From Mycolicibacterium mengxianglii (GTDB lineage Bacteria; Actinomycetota; Actinomycetes; Mycobacteriales; Mycobacteriaceae), in the NCBI RefSeq assembly GCF_015710575.1, contig NZ_CP065373.1, positions 5,084,001 through 5,148,000 on the forward strand: 64,000 nucleotides of DNA, in the 5' to 3' direction. The translations under genes were made by a program, and so were the position numbers. Shown here piece by piece: positions 28,433 through 39,263 of this stretch (its first letter is position 1; every line of letters begins with the position of its first letter). The notes under the pieces are model-generated. The model was not told the DNA's origin, did no database searches, and was given only the letters and a program-made list of their open reading frames with translations.

Positions 28433-29349
28433 TGCGGCTGCGCCTCGGCAGACCCGAGTTATCCAGGCACGCATCGAAATTCACGGTTCCCGCAGTTTCC
28501 GCGGAGTCGCCCCTTACGGTCACCTGGATGGGCGTGTCGACGCTGCTGCTCGACGACGGCGCCTCGGCGGTGCTGACTGACGGCTACTTCTCCCGGCCCG
28601 GCCTGGCTCGGGTGGGCCTGGGCAAAGTGGCCCCGTCAGCACCCCGCGTCGACGGGTGCCTGGCGCGGGCCGGAATCCGCCACCTGCAGGCTGTGCTTCC
28701 GGTGCACACCCACTTCGACCACGCGTTGGACAGTGCGCTGGTCGCCGACCGCACCGGCGCCCTGTTGGTCGGCGGACGTTCAGCGGCGGCTATCGGGCGC
28801 GGCCACGGCCTGGCCGAGGACCGGATCGTCATCGCAGCCGAGGCGCCTGTCGTCGCGGGCTCCTACGAGCTCACCCTCATCGCATCGGCGCACTGCCCGC
28901 CGGACCGGTTCCCGGGCCCCATCACCGAACCCGTGACCGTCCCGAGCCGGGCATCGGCATACCGGTGTGGCGAGGCGTGGTCGGTGCTGGTGCGCCACAC
29001 CCCCACCGGACGACGGTTGCTCATCCAGGGCAGTGCCGGCTACCGGCCCGGCGCCCTCACCGGGCATCACGCCGAGGTGGCCTATCTGGGTATCGGTCAA
29101 CTCGGGGTGCTCCCGGAGTCTTACCTGCGCGAGTACTGGGAGCACACCGTGCGCGCGGTCGGAGCTCGGATGGTCATCGGCATCCACTGGGACGACTTCT
29201 TCCGACCGTTGTCGAAGCCATTGCGGGCGTTGCCATTCGCCGTCGACGACCTGGACACCTCGATGCGCGTACTACAAGGGCTCGCCGACGCCGACGGTGT
29301 CGCACTGTTGCTGCCCACGGTCTGGCGACGCGAGGACCCCTGGGCTTGA
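28432..29349 (+). CDS. MBL-fold metallohydrolase-like protein, Rv3577-like position
   Basis: A 305-residue protein with a metallo-beta-lactamase core. The metal motif reads HTHFDHALD, agreeing with HxHxDH except that the second histidine position is phenylalanine. It begins with [13 protein letters not shown], as in UlaG-type lipid/sugar-phosphate hydrolases. A later IGIHWDDFF may give further metal ligands. It overlaps pxpA (TGATG) and the next transporter (TTGA), forming a tight unit. Catalysis is uncertain and substrate unknown. Confidence 0.72.
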   Translation: MRLRLGRPELSRHASKFTVPAVSAESPLTVTWMGVSTLLLDDGASAVLTDGYFSRPGLARVGLGKVAPSAPRVDGCLARAGIRHLQAVLPVHTHFDHALDSALVADRTGALLVGGRSAAAIGRGHGLAEDRIVIAAEAPVVAGSYELTLIASAHCPPDRFPGPITEPVTVPSRASAYRCGEAWSVLVRHTPTGRRLLIQGSAGYRPGALTGHHAEVAYLGIGQLGVLPESYLREYWEHTVRAVGARMVIGIHWDDFFRPLSKPLRALPFAVDDLDTSMRVLQGLADADGVALLLPTVWRREDPWA

Positions 29350-30596
29350 CGTTCACGCTGATCCTGTCGCTGGCGCTGCTGGCGGTCGTTCTCGGTTTCG
29401 CGATCGCCCGGCCCAGAGGGTGGCCCGAGGCGGCCGCCGCGGTGCCTGCTGCCCTGCTTCTGATGGCGACCGGTGCCGTCTCGGTTGATGCCGCGGTAGC
29501 CGAAACCGCGCACCTACTGCCGGTGGTCACCTTCCTGGCTGCGGTGCTGGTGCTGGCGAAGCTCTGTGACGACGAAGGTCTGTTCCAGGCTTTCGGCGCG
29601 GTGATGGCCCGCGCCAGCGCGGGCTCCCCACCCAGGCTGCTGCGCCAGGTGTTTGTCCTGGCCGCTGCCACCACCGCGGTGCTCTCACTCGATGCGACCG
29701 TGGTGCTGCTGACCCCGGTGGTGCTGGCCACCGCCGCCACTCTGCGGGTCCCGGTCCGGCCGCACGCCTACGCGACCGCGCACCTGTCGAACACCGCGTC
29801 GCTGCTGCTGCCGGTGTCGAACCTGACCAACCTGCTGGCGTTCGCCATCCTCGACCTGTCGTTCGTGGAATTCACCCTGTTGATGGCGGGACCGTGGCTG
29901 GTGGCGATCGCGGCCGAGTACGTGATGTTGCGGGTGGTGTTCCGCCGGGACCTGACGCCCGTCGCGCAGACCGAGGTCGTGGACAAACCCGCACTCCCGG
30001 TTTTTGTGCTGGCAGTGCTGGGGTTGACGCTGCTCGGCTTCGTGGCCACCTCGCTTCTGGGTGTGGATCCGGTGTGGGCTGCGCTGGCCGGGGTGGTGGT
30101 GCTCGGTGTCCGGGGGTTGGCGCAACGCAAAAGCACCGTGGGCAGCATCCTCGGGTCGGCGAACATCCCGTTCCTGGCGTTCGTATTGGCCCTCGGAGTC
30201 GTGGTGCAGGCAGTGATGGATGCCGGTCTGGGGTCCGCGATGGGCCGGGTACTGCCGGACGGCACGGGGCTGGTAGCGCTGCTCGGAATCGCCGTCACCG
30301 CAGCGGTGCTGGCCAATCTGGTGAACAACCTGCCCGCGGTGCTGGTGCTGCTGCCGTTGGTGGCAGCCAGCGGGCCGGCTGCGGTGCTGGCGGTGCTCAT
30401 CGGCGTCAACATCGGGCCCAACCTGACCTACGTCGGCTCGCTGTCGAACCTGTTGTGGCGCCGGGTGCTCAGCAGCCGCGGCACCCGCACCAATGCCGGC
30501 GAATTCACGCTGCTGGGGCTGCTCACCGTGCCGGTGTCACTGGTCCTGGCAATCGTGGCGCTGTGGGCCGGGGTACGCCTGCTCGGTGTCGGTTAA
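29346..30596 (+). CDS. arsB2: ArsB/SLC13-type transporter, ArsB2-like
   Basis: A 416-residue membrane protein with 10-12 helices of the ion transporter superfamily: [15 protein letters not shown] and [17 protein letters not shown] are the two inverted helical-hairpin motifs, followed by [16 protein letters not shown]. tuberculosis Rv3578 is annotated arsB2, but no ars regulator or reductase is nearby, so arsenite export is unproven. The TTG at 29346 overlaps the preceding stop by 4 bases. Its TAA overlaps that of the convergent methyltransferase gene. Confidence 0.78.
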   Translation: MTFTLILSLALLAVVLGFAIARPRGWPEAAAAVPAALLLMATGAVSVDAAVAETAHLLPVVTFLAAVLVLAKLCDDEGLFQAFGAVMARASAGSPPRLLRQVFVLAAATTAVLSLDATVVLLTPVVLATAATLRVPVRPHAYATAHLSNTASLLLPVSNLTNLLAFAILDLSFVEFTLLMAGPWLVAIAAEYVMLRVVFRRDLTPVAQTEVVDKPALPVFVLAVLGLTLLGFVATSLLGVDPVWAALAGVVVLGVRGLAQRKSTVGSILGSANIPFLAFVLALGVVVQAVMDAGLGSAMGRVLPDGTGLVALLGIAVTAAVLANLVNNLPAVLVLLPLVAASGPAAVLAVLIGVNIGPNLTYVGSLSNLLWRRVLSSRGTRTNAGEFTLLGLLTVPVSLVLAIVALWAGVRLLGVG

Positions 30597-31540
30597 CTGC
30601 GGCGCTGACGGGCGATCTCGGCCAACACGACGCCGGCCGCGACGGACGCGTTGAGAGATTCGGTGGGTCCGGCCATCGGGATGGACACGACCGCGTCGCA
30701 GTGCTGGCGCACCAGTCGCGAGAGGCCTTTGCCCTCGGACCCGACCACGATCACCACCGGACCGGATGCATCGAGATCGTCGAGCGTGGTGTCACCGTCA
30801 GCGTCCAGGCCGATGACGCGCAGCCCGGAGTCGGCCCAATCCTTGAGCGTGCGATTGAGATTGGTGGCGCGGGCGACCGGCAGCCGCGCAGCCGCACCGG
30901 CGCTGGTGCGCCACGCGACTGCGGTCACCGAGGCGGATCGACGCTGTGGGATCACCACTCCGTGGCCGCCGAACGCCGCCACCGAGCGGACGATCGCGCC
31001 CAGGTTGCGGGGATCGGAGATGTTGTCCAGTGCCACCAGCAGTGCCGGGGTGACATCGCTGGTCGCCGAACGCAGCAGGTCGTCGGGATGGGCGTAGCTG
31101 TAGGGCGGCACCTGCAGGGCGATGCCCTGGTGCAGCCCGTTGGTGCTCAACCGATCCAGGTCAGTGCGCGGCACTTCGAGAATGGGGATGCCGGAATCAG
31201 CTGCGCGGGTGACGGATTCGGTCAGCCGCTCGTCGGCGTCCGCGCCGAGGGCCACCCACAACGCGGTGGCGGGAACCCCGGCCCGCAGGCATTCGAGCAC
31301 CGGGTTGCGGCCCAGCACGATCTCGGTGGTGTCATCGGTTTTCTTCTTGGGCCGGCCCTGCTGTTGCCTGGCCGCCTTGTTCGCCCGCTTGGCAGCAGGA
31401 TGGTGGGGCCGCTCGTGCGCAGGCGGGGTGGCGCCGCGACCCTCCAGGCCACGGCGGCGGACACCGCCGGAACCGACGGTCGGACCCTTCTTGGTGCCGG
31501 CCTTGCGGACTGCGCCACGGCGCTGCGAATTCCCGGCCAT
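30593..31540 (-). CDS. SpoU-family rRNA methyltransferase (RlmB/TsnR type)
   Basis: A 315-residue SPOUT methyltransferase. The first 70 residues are a basic, disordered tail, then an RNA-binding substrate domain ([13 protein letters not shown]) and the knotted catalytic domain with [29 protein letters not shown] and [15 protein letters not shown]. It 2'-O-methylates ribose in rRNA or tRNA; the base is not predictable. Its ATG overlaps the cysS stop (TAATG). Matches Rv3579c. Confidence 0.9.
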   Translation of the reverse strand: MAGNSQRRGAVRKAGTKKGPTVGSGGVRRRGLEGRGATPPAHERPHHPAAKRANKAARQQQGRPKKKTDDTTEIVLGRNPVLECLRAGVPATALWVALGADADERLTESVTRAADSGIPILEVPRTDLDRLSTNGLHQGIALQVPPYSYAHPDDLLRSATSDVTPALLVALDNISDPRNLGAIVRSVAAFGGHGVVIPQRRSASVTAVAWRTSAGAAARLPVARATNLNRTLKDWADSGLRVIGLDADGDTTLDDLDASGPVVIVVGSEGKGLSRLVRQHCDAVVSIPMAGPTESLNASVAAGVVLAEIARQRRS

Positions 31541-32985
31541 TATTTGGTGTCCCCGTCGAGTAGTGCCCACTGCGGTCCGTCCGCGGTGTCGGTCACGTCG
31601 ATTCCGGCCTCTTTGAGGTGGTCTCGAATCTGGTCCGCGGCAGCCCAGTCGCGTTCGGCCCGGGCCTTCTGGCGACTCTTGAGCGCCCACTGCACCAACA
31701 CATCGACGGCGGCCAGCGCCGCGGTGGTCTCGTCGCGCAGTTCCCAACGCTCATCGAGCGGATCGCAACCCAGGATGCCCATCATCGCCCGGATGGACTT
31801 CGCGGCGGTCATCGCACCGTCGTGGTCACCGGCGTCGAGCGCCCGGTTTCCGTCGGCGCGGGTGCTGTGCACCTCGGCCAACGCGATCGGCACCGCGAGG
31901 TCGTCGTCGAGTGCGGCGGCGAACTTGTCGGTCCACACACCGGGCACCACCGCGCCGACCCGGGTGCGCACCCGGTGCAGGAAATCCTCGATGCCGGTGT
32001 AGGCCTTGACCGCGTCCTGCAGCGCGACCTCGGTGAACTCCAACATGGACCGGTAGTGCGCGCTACCCAGGTAGTAGCGCAGCTCGGCCGGCCGAACCCG
32101 TTGCAGCACAGCGGGAATGGAGAGCACGTTGCCCAACGACTTGCTCATCTTCTCGCCGCCCATGGTGACCCAGCCGTTGTGCAGCCAGTAATGGGCGAAC
32201 CCGTCGCCGGCCGCGCGGGCCTGGGCGATCTCGTTCTCGTGGTGCGGAAAGACCAGATCCATACCACCGCAGTGGATGTCGAACTCGGCACCCAGATATT
32301 CGTGGGCCATCGCCACGCATTCGGAGTGCCAACCCGGACGGCCACGCCCCCACGGTGTGGGCCAGGAAGGTTCGTCGGGTTTGGCGGCCTTCCACAGGGT
32401 GAAATCGCGTTGATCGCGCTTTCCGGTGGCCACCCCTTCACCCTGGTGCACGTCGTCGACGCGGTGGCCCGACAGTGCGCCGTACTCGGGGAAGCTGAGC
32501 ACGTCGAAGTACACGTCACCGCCGCCGTCCCGGAGGTCGGTGTAGGCATGCCCGCTGTCGATGAGCCGCTCGATCAGCTCCACGATCTGGGTGATGTGCC
32601 CGGTGGCGCGCGGCTCAAACGACGGCGGGAGCACTCCGAGCGCGTCATAGGCAGCAGAGAACGCGCGCTCGTGCGTGGCCGCCCACTCCCACCACGGCCG
32701 GCCCGCGGCAGCGGCCTTGGTCAGGATCTTGTCGTCGATATCGGTGACGTTGCGGATGAAGGCGACGTCGTAGCCCTTGGCCATCAGCCACCGGCGCAGC
32801 ACGTCGAATGCCACCCCGCTGCGGACATGGCCGATGTGCGGCAGGCCCTGGACGGTGGCGCCGCACAGGTAGATGGAAGCGTGGCCGGGGCGCACGGGGA
32901 CAAAATCGCGCACCACACCGGACATGGTGTCGTGGAGCCTCAGGCCTTCCTGCCGGCCCTCGGCCCATCCCTCGCGATCGGTCAC
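31540..32985 (-). CDS. cysS: Cysteinyl-tRNA synthetase
   Basis: A 481-residue class I synthetase. The zinc cysteine lies in YLCGATV, the HIGH motif in [11 protein letters not shown], the remaining zinc ligands around GWHSEC and [10 protein letters not shown], and the KMSKS loop in [10 protein letters not shown]. It charges tRNA-Cys. The GTG at 32985 adds a few residues before the LRLHDT start seen in relatives. It lies 22 bases downstream of ispF in the leftward carD-ispD-ispF-cysS series. Confidence 0.95.
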   Translation of the reverse strand: MTDREGWAEGRQEGLRLHDTMSGVVRDFVPVRPGHASIYLCGATVQGLPHIGHVRSGVAFDVLRRWLMAKGYDVAFIRNVTDIDDKILTKAAAAGRPWWEWAATHERAFSAAYDALGVLPPSFEPRATGHITQIVELIERLIDSGHAYTDLRDGGGDVYFDVLSFPEYGALSGHRVDDVHQGEGVATGKRDQRDFTLWKAAKPDEPSWPTPWGRGRPGWHSECVAMAHEYLGAEFDIHCGGMDLVFPHHENEIAQARAAGDGFAHYWLHNGWVTMGGEKMSKSLGNVLSIPAVLQRVRPAELRYYLGSAHYRSMLEFTEVALQDAVKAYTGIEDFLHRVRTRVGAVVPGVWTDKFAAALDDDLAVPIALAEVHSTRADGNRALDAGDHDGAMTAAKSIRAMMGILGCDPLDERWELRDETTAALAAVDVLVQWALKSRQKARAERDWAAADQIRDHLKEAGIDVTDTADGPQWALLDGDTK

Positions 32986-33007
32986 GACATGCCAGCCTAC
33001 CGGCCGT

Positions 33008-33493
33008 TTAGACGGTTTCCCGCATCGGCAACACCAGAGCGGTCGCGACGGCGGCCAACCCTTCCCCGCGGCCGGTCAACCCGAGGCCGTCGGTGGTGGT
33101 CGCCGATACCGACACCGGGGCGGCGAGCAGGTCGGACAGCAGCAACTGGGCCTCGTCGCGGCGCGGCCCGATCTTGGGTTTGTTGGCGATCACCTGGACC
33201 GCGGCATTGCCGATCTGGTAGCCGTGGTCGGCGAGCAGGGTGCGGACATGACGGAGCATGTCAGCGCCGGTGACACCCGCCCAGCGGGGGTCGTCGACGC
33301 CGAATACGCTGCCGAGGTCGCCGAGACCGGCGGCCGACAGCAGTGCGTCACACAATGCATGTGCGGCGACATCACCGTCGGAATGCCCGGCGCAGCCGTC
33401 AGCACCGCTGAATTGCAGGCCCAGCAGCCAGCAGGGGCGTCCCGGCTCGATCGGATGGACGTCGGTGCCCACACCGACCCGTGGAATGCTCAC
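33008..33493 (-). CDS. ispF: 2-C-methyl-D-erythritol 2,4-cyclodiphosphate synthase IspF
   Basis: A 161-residue MEP-pathway enzyme with GVGTDVHP (aspartate and histidine metal ligands), [16 protein letters not shown] and a C-terminal [14 protein letters not shown]. It cyclises CDP-methylerythritol phosphate in isoprenoid precursor synthesis. Its GTG overlaps the ispD stop by 4 bases. Confidence 0.95.
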   Translation of the reverse strand: MSIPRVGVGTDVHPIEPGRPCWLLGLQFSGADGCAGHSDGDVAAHALCDALLSAAGLGDLGSVFGVDDPRWAGVTGADMLRHVRTLLADHGYQIGNAAVQVIANKPKIGPRRDEAQLLLSDLLAAPVSVSATTTDGLGLTGRGEGLAAVATALVLPMRETV

Positions 33494-34152
33494 GTGGCGA
33501 TCAGCGCCTCGGCCAGGATCAGGTCCATCGGAGTGGTGATCTTGAAGGCCATCGGATCGCCGGGCACGGTCTGGACCTGACCGCCGATGCTCTCCACCAT
33601 CGAGGCGTCATCAGTGAACACCCCGGCGCGGCCGTACGCGCGTTTGAGGACCTCGGTGGCGAAACCCTGCGGCGTCTGTACGGCGCGAAGGCCGGCGCGT
33701 TCGGGAGTGCCGAGCACAACCCCGTTGGAATCCACCGCTTTGATCGTGTCGGCCAGCGGGATCGCCGGCACCACCGCGGTGCTGCCGGCCTCGAGGGCTT
33801 GCACCACCCGGCTGATCAGGGTCGGCGGCGTCAACGGCCGGGCCGCGTCGTGCACGAGGATGAAGTCGGCATCGCCGGCAGCCTCGATGGCGAGCCGCAC
33901 CGATTCGGTACGGTCCACTCCACCGCCGACGACGGTGACAGGAAAATCCGGGCTGGCCAGGATCAACGACGCTTCATCGGTTCTGGTGGGCGGTACCGCC
34001 ACCACGACCTCGTCGACGACACCTGAATCGCGCAACCCGGCAATAGCGCGCTCGATCAGGGTGATACCACCCAGGAACACGAACGCTTTCGGAATCCCAG
34101 CGGCCAGCCGTTCACCGGAACCGGCCGCCGGAACTATCGCGACAGTGCGCAT
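33490..34152 (-). CDS. ispD: 2-C-methyl-D-erythritol 4-phosphate cytidylyltransferase IspD
   Basis: A 220-residue nucleotidyltransferase with the CTP-binding [18 protein letters not shown], the VHDAARPL motif and a C-terminal [10 protein letters not shown]. It forms CDP-methylerythritol from MEP. The ATG at 34152 is 5 bases after the carD stop, so it is co-transcribed with carD and ispF. Confidence 0.95.
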   Translation of the reverse strand: MRTVAIVPAAGSGERLAAGIPKAFVFLGGITLIERAIAGLRDSGVVDEVVVAVPPTRTDEASLILASPDFPVTVVGGGVDRTESVRLAIEAAGDADFILVHDAARPLTPPTLISRVVQALEAGSTAVVPAIPLADTIKAVDSNGVVLGTPERAGLRAVQTPQGFATEVLKRAYGRAGVFTDDASMVESIGGQVQTVPGDPMAFKITTPMDLILAEALIAT

Positions 34153-34157
34153 TCCCG

Positions 34158-34944
<787 letters not shown>

Positions 34945-35523
34945 GTGCCGATGGACAAGCCCGTCAACAAGCCGTTCGCACGCTTGGCGCTCGCGGTCGG
35001 CGGCGTGCTCGCAGCCACCGCACTCGTCGGCTGCGGCGCTGGACAGATCTCCCAGGTGGCCACTCAGCTGCCGGCCATCAACGGCAGCGCCGGCGGTGTC
35101 GAGAACATCACGCTGCGCAATGTGCACATCCAGGCCGTGCAGGAGGGCGACGCGTTGCAGCCCGGCACCACCGTCGACCTGATCTTCACTGCCACCAACC
35201 AGTCCCCCGATTCCGCAGACCGACTGGTGGGCATCACCAGCGATGTGGGCACCGTGACGCTGGCAGGCAATACCGAGATCCCCGCCGGCGGGCTGCTCGA
35301 AGTCGGCTTGCCCGACGGTGTCGAGGAGTTGGCGGCGCTGCCGGAACGCGCCGAGGGCGCTGAGGCCATGGTGGCGCTGTCCGAACCGATCCGCAACGGC
35401 CTGACCTACCCCTTCACGTTCACCTTCGAGCGCGCCGGCGATACGGTGCTGCAGGTTCCGATCTCGGCCGGCAACGCGGCGCGCCAGGGCGAAGCCGGCG
35501 GCAGCCAGGGCGGTGGACACTAG
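34945..35523 (+). CDS. lpqE: Lipoprotein LpqE
   Basis: A 192-residue lipoprotein. The basic start MDKPVNKPFARLALAVGG, a hydrophobic stretch and the lipobox ALVGC (cysteine about 30) are followed by an Ig-like beta domain (NITLRNVHIQA, TVDLIFTATNQS). LpqE resembles DUF461/copper-chaperone-like folds, but its role is unknown. The GTG at 34945 has GGAGG 6 bases upstream, preferred over the ATG two codons later. It is 78 bases upstream of radA. Confidence 0.88.
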   Translation: MPMDKPVNKPFARLALAVGGVLAATALVGCGAGQISQVATQLPAINGSAGGVENITLRNVHIQAVQEGDALQPGTTVDLIFTATNQSPDSADRLVGITSDVGTVTLAGNTEIPAGGLLEVGLPDGVEELAALPERAEGAEAMVALSEPIRNGLTYPFTFTFERAGDTVLQVPISAGNAARQGEAGGSQGGGH

Positions 35524-35601
35524 TCATCGTCGGCACCACCGGCTCAGCGGGCCCGCGTGTCTGGCTGAGTAGGTGTCATACCCGCCGGTTACGGTCTCGA
35601 C

Positions 35602-37089
35602 GTGGCTAAAACCGGTGGGACGAAAGCGCGCTCCCAGTACCGCTGTTCGGAATGCCAGCACGTCACCGCGAAATGGGTGGGCCGCTGCCCCGAATGCGGC
35701 ACCTGGGGCACCGTCAACGAGGCCCCGGTCCTCGCCGCGCTGGGTGGTTCAGCACACCGCGGCGTCGTACCCGCATCTGCCGCGGTACCCATCAGTGCCA
35801 TTGATCCGGCCCGCACCCGGCACGTCCACACCGGAGTCAGCGAACTCGACCGGGTGCTCGGCGGCGGGATCGTCCCGGGATCGGTGACCCTGCTGGCGGG
35901 CGAACCGGGCGTCGGCAAATCCACGCTGCTTCTCGAGGTGGTGCACCGCTGGGCGCAGGCCGGCCGACGCGCGCTCTACGTCTCCGGTGAGGAATCCGCC
36001 GGGCAGATTCGGATGCGCGCCGAACGCACCGGGTGCACCCATGACGAGGTCTACCTGGCCGCCGAGTCCGATCTGCACACCGTGCTCGGGCACATCGAGG
36101 CAGTGCAGCCGACGCTGGTGATCGTCGACTCCGTGCAGACGCTGTCGACCACCGACACCGACGGCGTGACCGGCGGCGTCACTCAGGTGCGTGCGATCAC
36201 CACCGCACTGACCGGGTACGCCAAATCGGCGGCCGGCCCCGGCGTGGCGATCATCCTCGTCGGCCACGTCACCAAAGACGGCGCGATCGCCGGGCCCCGT
36301 TCACTGGAACACCTCGTCGATGTGGTGCTGCATTTCGAAGGTGACCGCAACACCACGCTGCGGCTGGTCCGCGGCGTGAAGAACCGGTTCGGCGCCGCCG
36401 ACGAGGTGGGCTGTTTTGTGTTGCACGACAACGGAATCGAAGGTGTCGCCGACCCGTCGGGGCTATTCCTGGACCAGCGCCCCGAGCCGGTCCCCGGCAC
36501 GGCGGTCACCGTGGCACTCGACGGCAAGCGCCCGTTGATCGGCGAAATCCAGGCGTTGATCGGCCAGGAAGTGCCCTCGCCGCGGCGGGCGGTCAGCGGC
36601 ATCGACCAATCGCGTGTCGCGATGATCGCCGCGGTGCTGGAGAGCCGGGCCGGCCTGCCACTCGGGCGGCGTGACATCTACCTGTCGACAGTCGGCGGGA
36701 TGCGTCTGACCGACCCCTCCGCCGACCTCGCGGTTGCACTGGCAATGGCCACCGCCTACGCCGAACTGTGCCTGCCCACCTCCACCGTCGTGATCGGCGA
36801 GGTGGGCCTGGCCGGGGACCTGCGCCGCGTCACCGGCATGGACCGCCGCCTCGCCGAGGCGGCCCGACTGGGGTTCACCACCGCCCTGGTGCCGCCGGGC
36901 GCGAAGACCAGCAAGGGCCTGCGCACCGTGGAAGTCGCCACCATGAGCGAAGCGTTGCGCGCGATGATGCGTATCGCGGTACCACCGGCCAGCAAACCAC
37001 CCGCGGTCCGTCCCCCGGTGCGGCCGGACCTCAAAGTGGTAGACGGTGGTTCGTCGGTCACGGACGCAGGGGACAATGACTGGCTGTGA
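35602..37089 (+). CDS. radA: DNA repair protein RadA (Sms)
   Basis: A 495-residue RadA. It has a C4 zinc finger (YRCSEC and GRCPEC), the RecA-like core with Walker [10 protein letters not shown], the RadA-specific KNRFG motif, and a C-terminal Lon-protease-like domain ([20 protein letters not shown] region). It promotes branch migration in recombination. The start is GTG, and the TGA overlaps the disA GTG (GTGA). In several bacteria RadA binds or modulates DisA, which fits the coupling. Confidence 0.95.
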   Translation: MAKTGGTKARSQYRCSECQHVTAKWVGRCPECGTWGTVNEAPVLAALGGSAHRGVVPASAAVPISAIDPARTRHVHTGVSELDRVLGGGIVPGSVTLLAGEPGVGKSTLLLEVVHRWAQAGRRALYVSGEESAGQIRMRAERTGCTHDEVYLAAESDLHTVLGHIEAVQPTLVIVDSVQTLSTTDTDGVTGGVTQVRAITTALTGYAKSAAGPGVAIILVGHVTKDGAIAGPRSLEHLVDVVLHFEGDRNTTLRLVRGVKNRFGAADEVGCFVLHDNGIEGVADPSGLFLDQRPEPVPGTAVTVALDGKRPLIGEIQALIGQEVPSPRRAVSGIDQSRVAMIAAVLESRAGLPLGRRDIYLSTVGGMRLTDPSADLAVALAMATAYAELCLPTSTVVIGEVGLAGDLRRVTGMDRRLAEAARLGFTTALVPPGAKTSKGLRTVEVATMSEALRAMMRIAVPPASKPPAVRPPVRPDLKVVDGGSSVTDAGDNDWL

Positions 37090-38168
37090 CGCCCAGTAAC
37101 AAGCCGACCCTGCGTGAGACGGTCGGGCGGTTGGCGCCCGGTACCGCGTTACGCGACGGCCTGGAGCGCATTCTCCGCGGCCGCACCGGAGCGCTGATCG
37201 TCCTGGGTTACGACGACTCCGTCGAGGCCATCTGCGACGGGGGCTTTGCGATCGACGTCCGCTACGCCCCCACCCGGCTGCGCGAACTGTCGAAGATGGA
37301 CGGCGCGGTGGTGCTGTCCACCGACGGCAGCCGCATCATGCGCGCCAATGTCCAGCTGGTGCCCGACCCGTCCATCCCGACCGACGAATCCGGTACCCGC
37401 CACCGCTCCGCGGAGCGTTCGGCCATCCAGACCGGCTACCCGGTGGTCTCGGTCAGCCACTCGATGAGCATCGTGACCGTCTACGTCGCCGGCGAGCGGC
37501 ACGTGGTGGCGGATTCGGCGACCATCCTGTCCCGAGCCAACCAGGCCATCGCGACGCTGGAACGCTACAAGGCCCGGCTCGACGAGGTGAGCAGGCAGTT
37601 GTCCACTGCCGAGATCGAGGACTTCGTGACGCTGCGCGACGTCATGACCGTCGTGCAGCGACTGGAGATGGTGCGACGCATCGGCCTGGAGATCGACAGC
37701 GACGCCGTGGAGCTGGGTACCGACGGGCGACAGCTACGCCTGCAGCTCGAGGAGCTGCTCGGAGGTAATGACACCGCTCGGGAGCTGATCACCCGCGACT
37801 ACCACGCCAACCCGGAGTCCCCGTCGGTGGCGCAGGTCGCCGCCACCCTCGAAGAGCTGGACAGCCTGTCGGACACCGAGCTGCTCGATTTCACCGCGCT
37901 GGCCCGGGTCTTCGGCTATCCATCCACAGTCGAGGCGCAGGACACGGCGCTGTCGGCTCGCGGCTACCGCGCCATGGCGGGCATCCCGCGGCTGCAATTC
38001 GCCCACGTCGACCTGCTGGTACGCACTTTCGGCTCGCTGCAGGGCCTGTTGGCCGCCAGCGCCACCGACCTGCAATCGGTGGAAGGCATCGGTGCGATGT
38101 GGGCCCGCCATGTGCGGGAAGGGCTGTCGCAGCTGGCTGAGTCGACGATCGCCGACCGGCTGGCCTAG
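37086..38168 (+). CDS. disA: Diadenylate cyclase DisA
   Basis: A 360-residue DisA. The N-terminal DAC domain has the catalytic DGA motif (KMDGAVVL) and RHR motif (TRHRSAER). Next come a helical spine and a C-terminal HhH DNA-binding domain ([18 protein letters not shown]). It makes cyclic di-AMP from ATP. The stop TAG (38166-38168) lies inside CCTAGC, the left copy of the target duplication of an IS481-family element, so the protein ends normally and the element begins 2 bases after the stop. Confidence 0.96.
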   Translation: MTPSNKPTLRETVGRLAPGTALRDGLERILRGRTGALIVLGYDDSVEAICDGGFAIDVRYAPTRLRELSKMDGAVVLSTDGSRIMRANVQLVPDPSIPTDESGTRHRSAERSAIQTGYPVVSVSHSMSIVTVYVAGERHVVADSATILSRANQAIATLERYKARLDEVSRQLSTAEIEDFVTLRDVMTVVQRLEMVRRIGLEIDSDAVELGTDGRQLRLQLEELLGGNDTARELITRDYHANPESPSVAQVAATLEELDSLSDTELLDFTALARVFGYPSTVEAQDTALSARGYRAMAGIPRLQFAHVDLLVRTFGSLQGLLAASATDLQSVEGIGAMWARHVREGLSQLAESTIADRLA

Positions 38169-38169
38169 C
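38164..38169. repeat. IS481 target-site duplication, left copy
   Basis: CCTAGC directly precedes the left inverted repeat and is repeated exactly at 39258-39263. It contains the disA TAG stop. It fits the NCTAGN target preference known for IS481. Confidence 0.92.
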
Positions 38170-38195
38170 TGTACTGACCACGGACGTTAGGTACG
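38170..38195 (+). repeat. IS481 left terminal inverted repeat
   Basis: Starts TGTACTGACC and ends GTTAGGTACG. It pairs with 39232-39257 at 21 of 26 positions, with mismatches confined to the middle. Confidence 0.88.
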
Positions 38196-38215
38196 GCGTG
38201 GCGTGGTGACATGAA

Positions 38216-38275
38216 GAAGACCTCCGAGTGAAGTGCGAGCTGTCTAGGAACGCACCAACCCTCTCGGAGGTCTTC
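38216..38275 (+). promoter_or_regulatory. 13-bp inverted repeat enclosing the transposase ribosome site
   Basis: GAAGACCTCCGAG (38216-38228) and CTCGGAGGTCTTC (38263-38275) are perfect complements with a 34-base loop. The right arm contains GGAGG (38266-38270), the Shine-Dalgarno site of the GTG at 38276. Any RNA started outside the element, for example from disA, would carry both arms and could hide the ribosome site. This resembles protective hairpins in IS10 and IS50; function is inferred. Confidence 0.75.
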
Positions 38276-39262
38276 GTGTCCCACCGTAATGCCCCATTGT
38301 CAGAAACCGGTCGTCTGCGCCTGGCTCGTTGCGTCGTCGAAGACGGCTGGACGCTGCGCCGGGCCGCGGAGCGCTTTCAGGTCGCGGTCACCACGGCCCA
38401 GCGCTGGGCGGCCCGATACCGCGAGCTGGGGCCGGCCGGTATGGCCGATCGCAGCTCACGCCCGCACCACAGCCCGAATCAAACCCCGGCCCGCACTGAG
38501 CGACGGATCATCAAAGTCCGGGTCACGCGCAGGTGGGGACCAGCCCGAATCGGTTATCTGCTGGGCATTCATCCCTCCACGGTGCACCGCGTGCTGACGC
38601 GTTACGGGATTGCCAGGCTGCGCTGGTTAGACCGCCCGACCGGCCGGGTCGTGCGTCGCATCGAAACGGCTGCGGTTGGCGAACTGGTCCACATCGACGT
38701 CAAGAAAGTCGGCAAGATTCCCGACGGCGGTGGGTGGCGTATGCGGGGCCGTGCCATCGGGAAACGCAACTCGCAAGCTCATAAAACCGGAGTCCGCAGT
38801 AAGCATCGCCACCCGGTGCGCGGTTATCACTTCCTGCACACCGCCATCGACGCCCACTCGCGGCTGGTCTACAGCGAGCTGCTTGCCGACGAACGCAAAG
38901 AGACTGCCGCGGGGTTCTGGATTCGCGCCAACGCCTGGTTCAACCAATGCGGCATCATCGTCTCAAAGGTGTTGACCGACAATGGTTCCTGCTATCGGTC
39001 ACACGCATTCCGGGACGCACTTGGTGATATCGAACACCGACGAACCCGCCCCTATCGGCCCCAGACCAACGGCAAGGTCGAACGCTTCCACCGCACCCTG
39101 GCCGACGAGTGGGCCTACGCCCGGCTCTACACCAGCGACACCGAACGCTGCGCCGAATACCCCCGCTGGCTGCACACCTACAATCATCACCGCGGCCACA
39201 CCGCACTCGGCGGTCAACCACCCGCCAGCCGCGTACCCAACCTCTCAGGTCAGTACACCTAG
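38276..39262 (+). CDS. IS481-family transposase
   Basis: A 328-residue DDE transposase. The N-terminal helix-turn-helix covers about residues 10-100 (GWTLRRAAERFQVAVTTAQRW). The rve core has catalytic residues in ELVHIDVKKVG (D), VLTDNGSCYRS (D) and RPQTNGKVERFHRTL (E). The GTG at 38276 was chosen for the GGAGG 5 bases upstream; an in-frame GTG at 38228 lies in the hairpin and has no ribosome site. The frame crosses the right end: the last codon ACC is half target DNA and the TAG stop (39260-39262) lies wholly in the target duplication. Confidence 0.92.
   Translation: MSHRNAPLSETGRLRLARCVVEDGWTLRRAAERFQVAVTTAQRWAARYRELGPAGMADRSSRPHHSPNQTPARTERRIIKVRVTRRWGPARIGYLLGIHPSTVHRVLTRYGIARLRWLDRPTGRVVRRIETAAVGELVHIDVKKVGKIPDGGGWRMRGRAIGKRNSQAHKTGVRSKHRHPVRGYHFLHTAIDAHSRLVYSELLADERKETAAGFWIRANAWFNQCGIIVSKVLTDNGSCYRSHAFRDALGDIEHRRTRPYRPQTNGKVERFHRTLADEWAYARLYTSDTERCAEYPRWLHTYNHHRGHTALGGQPPASRVPNLSGQYT
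39232..39257 (-). repeat. IS481 right terminal inverted repeat
   Basis: Reverse-complement partner of 38170-38195, ending GGTCAGTACA. It is also coding: it encodes the last residues of the transposase. Confidence 0.88.
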
Positions 39263-39263
39263 C
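39258..39263. repeat. IS481 target-site duplication, right copy
   Basis: CCTAGC directly follows the right inverted repeat. It supplies the TAG stop of the transposase on the plus strand and the TAG stop of the convergent membrane-protein gene on the minus strand (39261-39259). Confidence 0.92.

Larger units (their letters stand above)
38170..39257 (+). mobile_element. IS481-family insertion sequence, complete (1088 bp)
   Basis: The element runs from TGTACTGACC to its inverted counterpart GGTCAGTACA. The 26-bp terminal repeats agree at 21 positions, including the first ten. It is flanked by a 6-bp direct repeat CCTAGC and carries one transposase in the orientation of disA. Ends of the TGT...ACA type, 1.1-kb size and the NCTAG-type target fit the IS481 family. 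Intact ends, target repeats and open frame suggest a fairly recent insertion that may still move. Confidence 0.93.

Noticed and set aside
38228..38275. Upstream in-frame GTG as transposase start
   Set aside because: It lies in the hairpin with no ribosome site; GGAGG precedes the GTG at 38276 instead.
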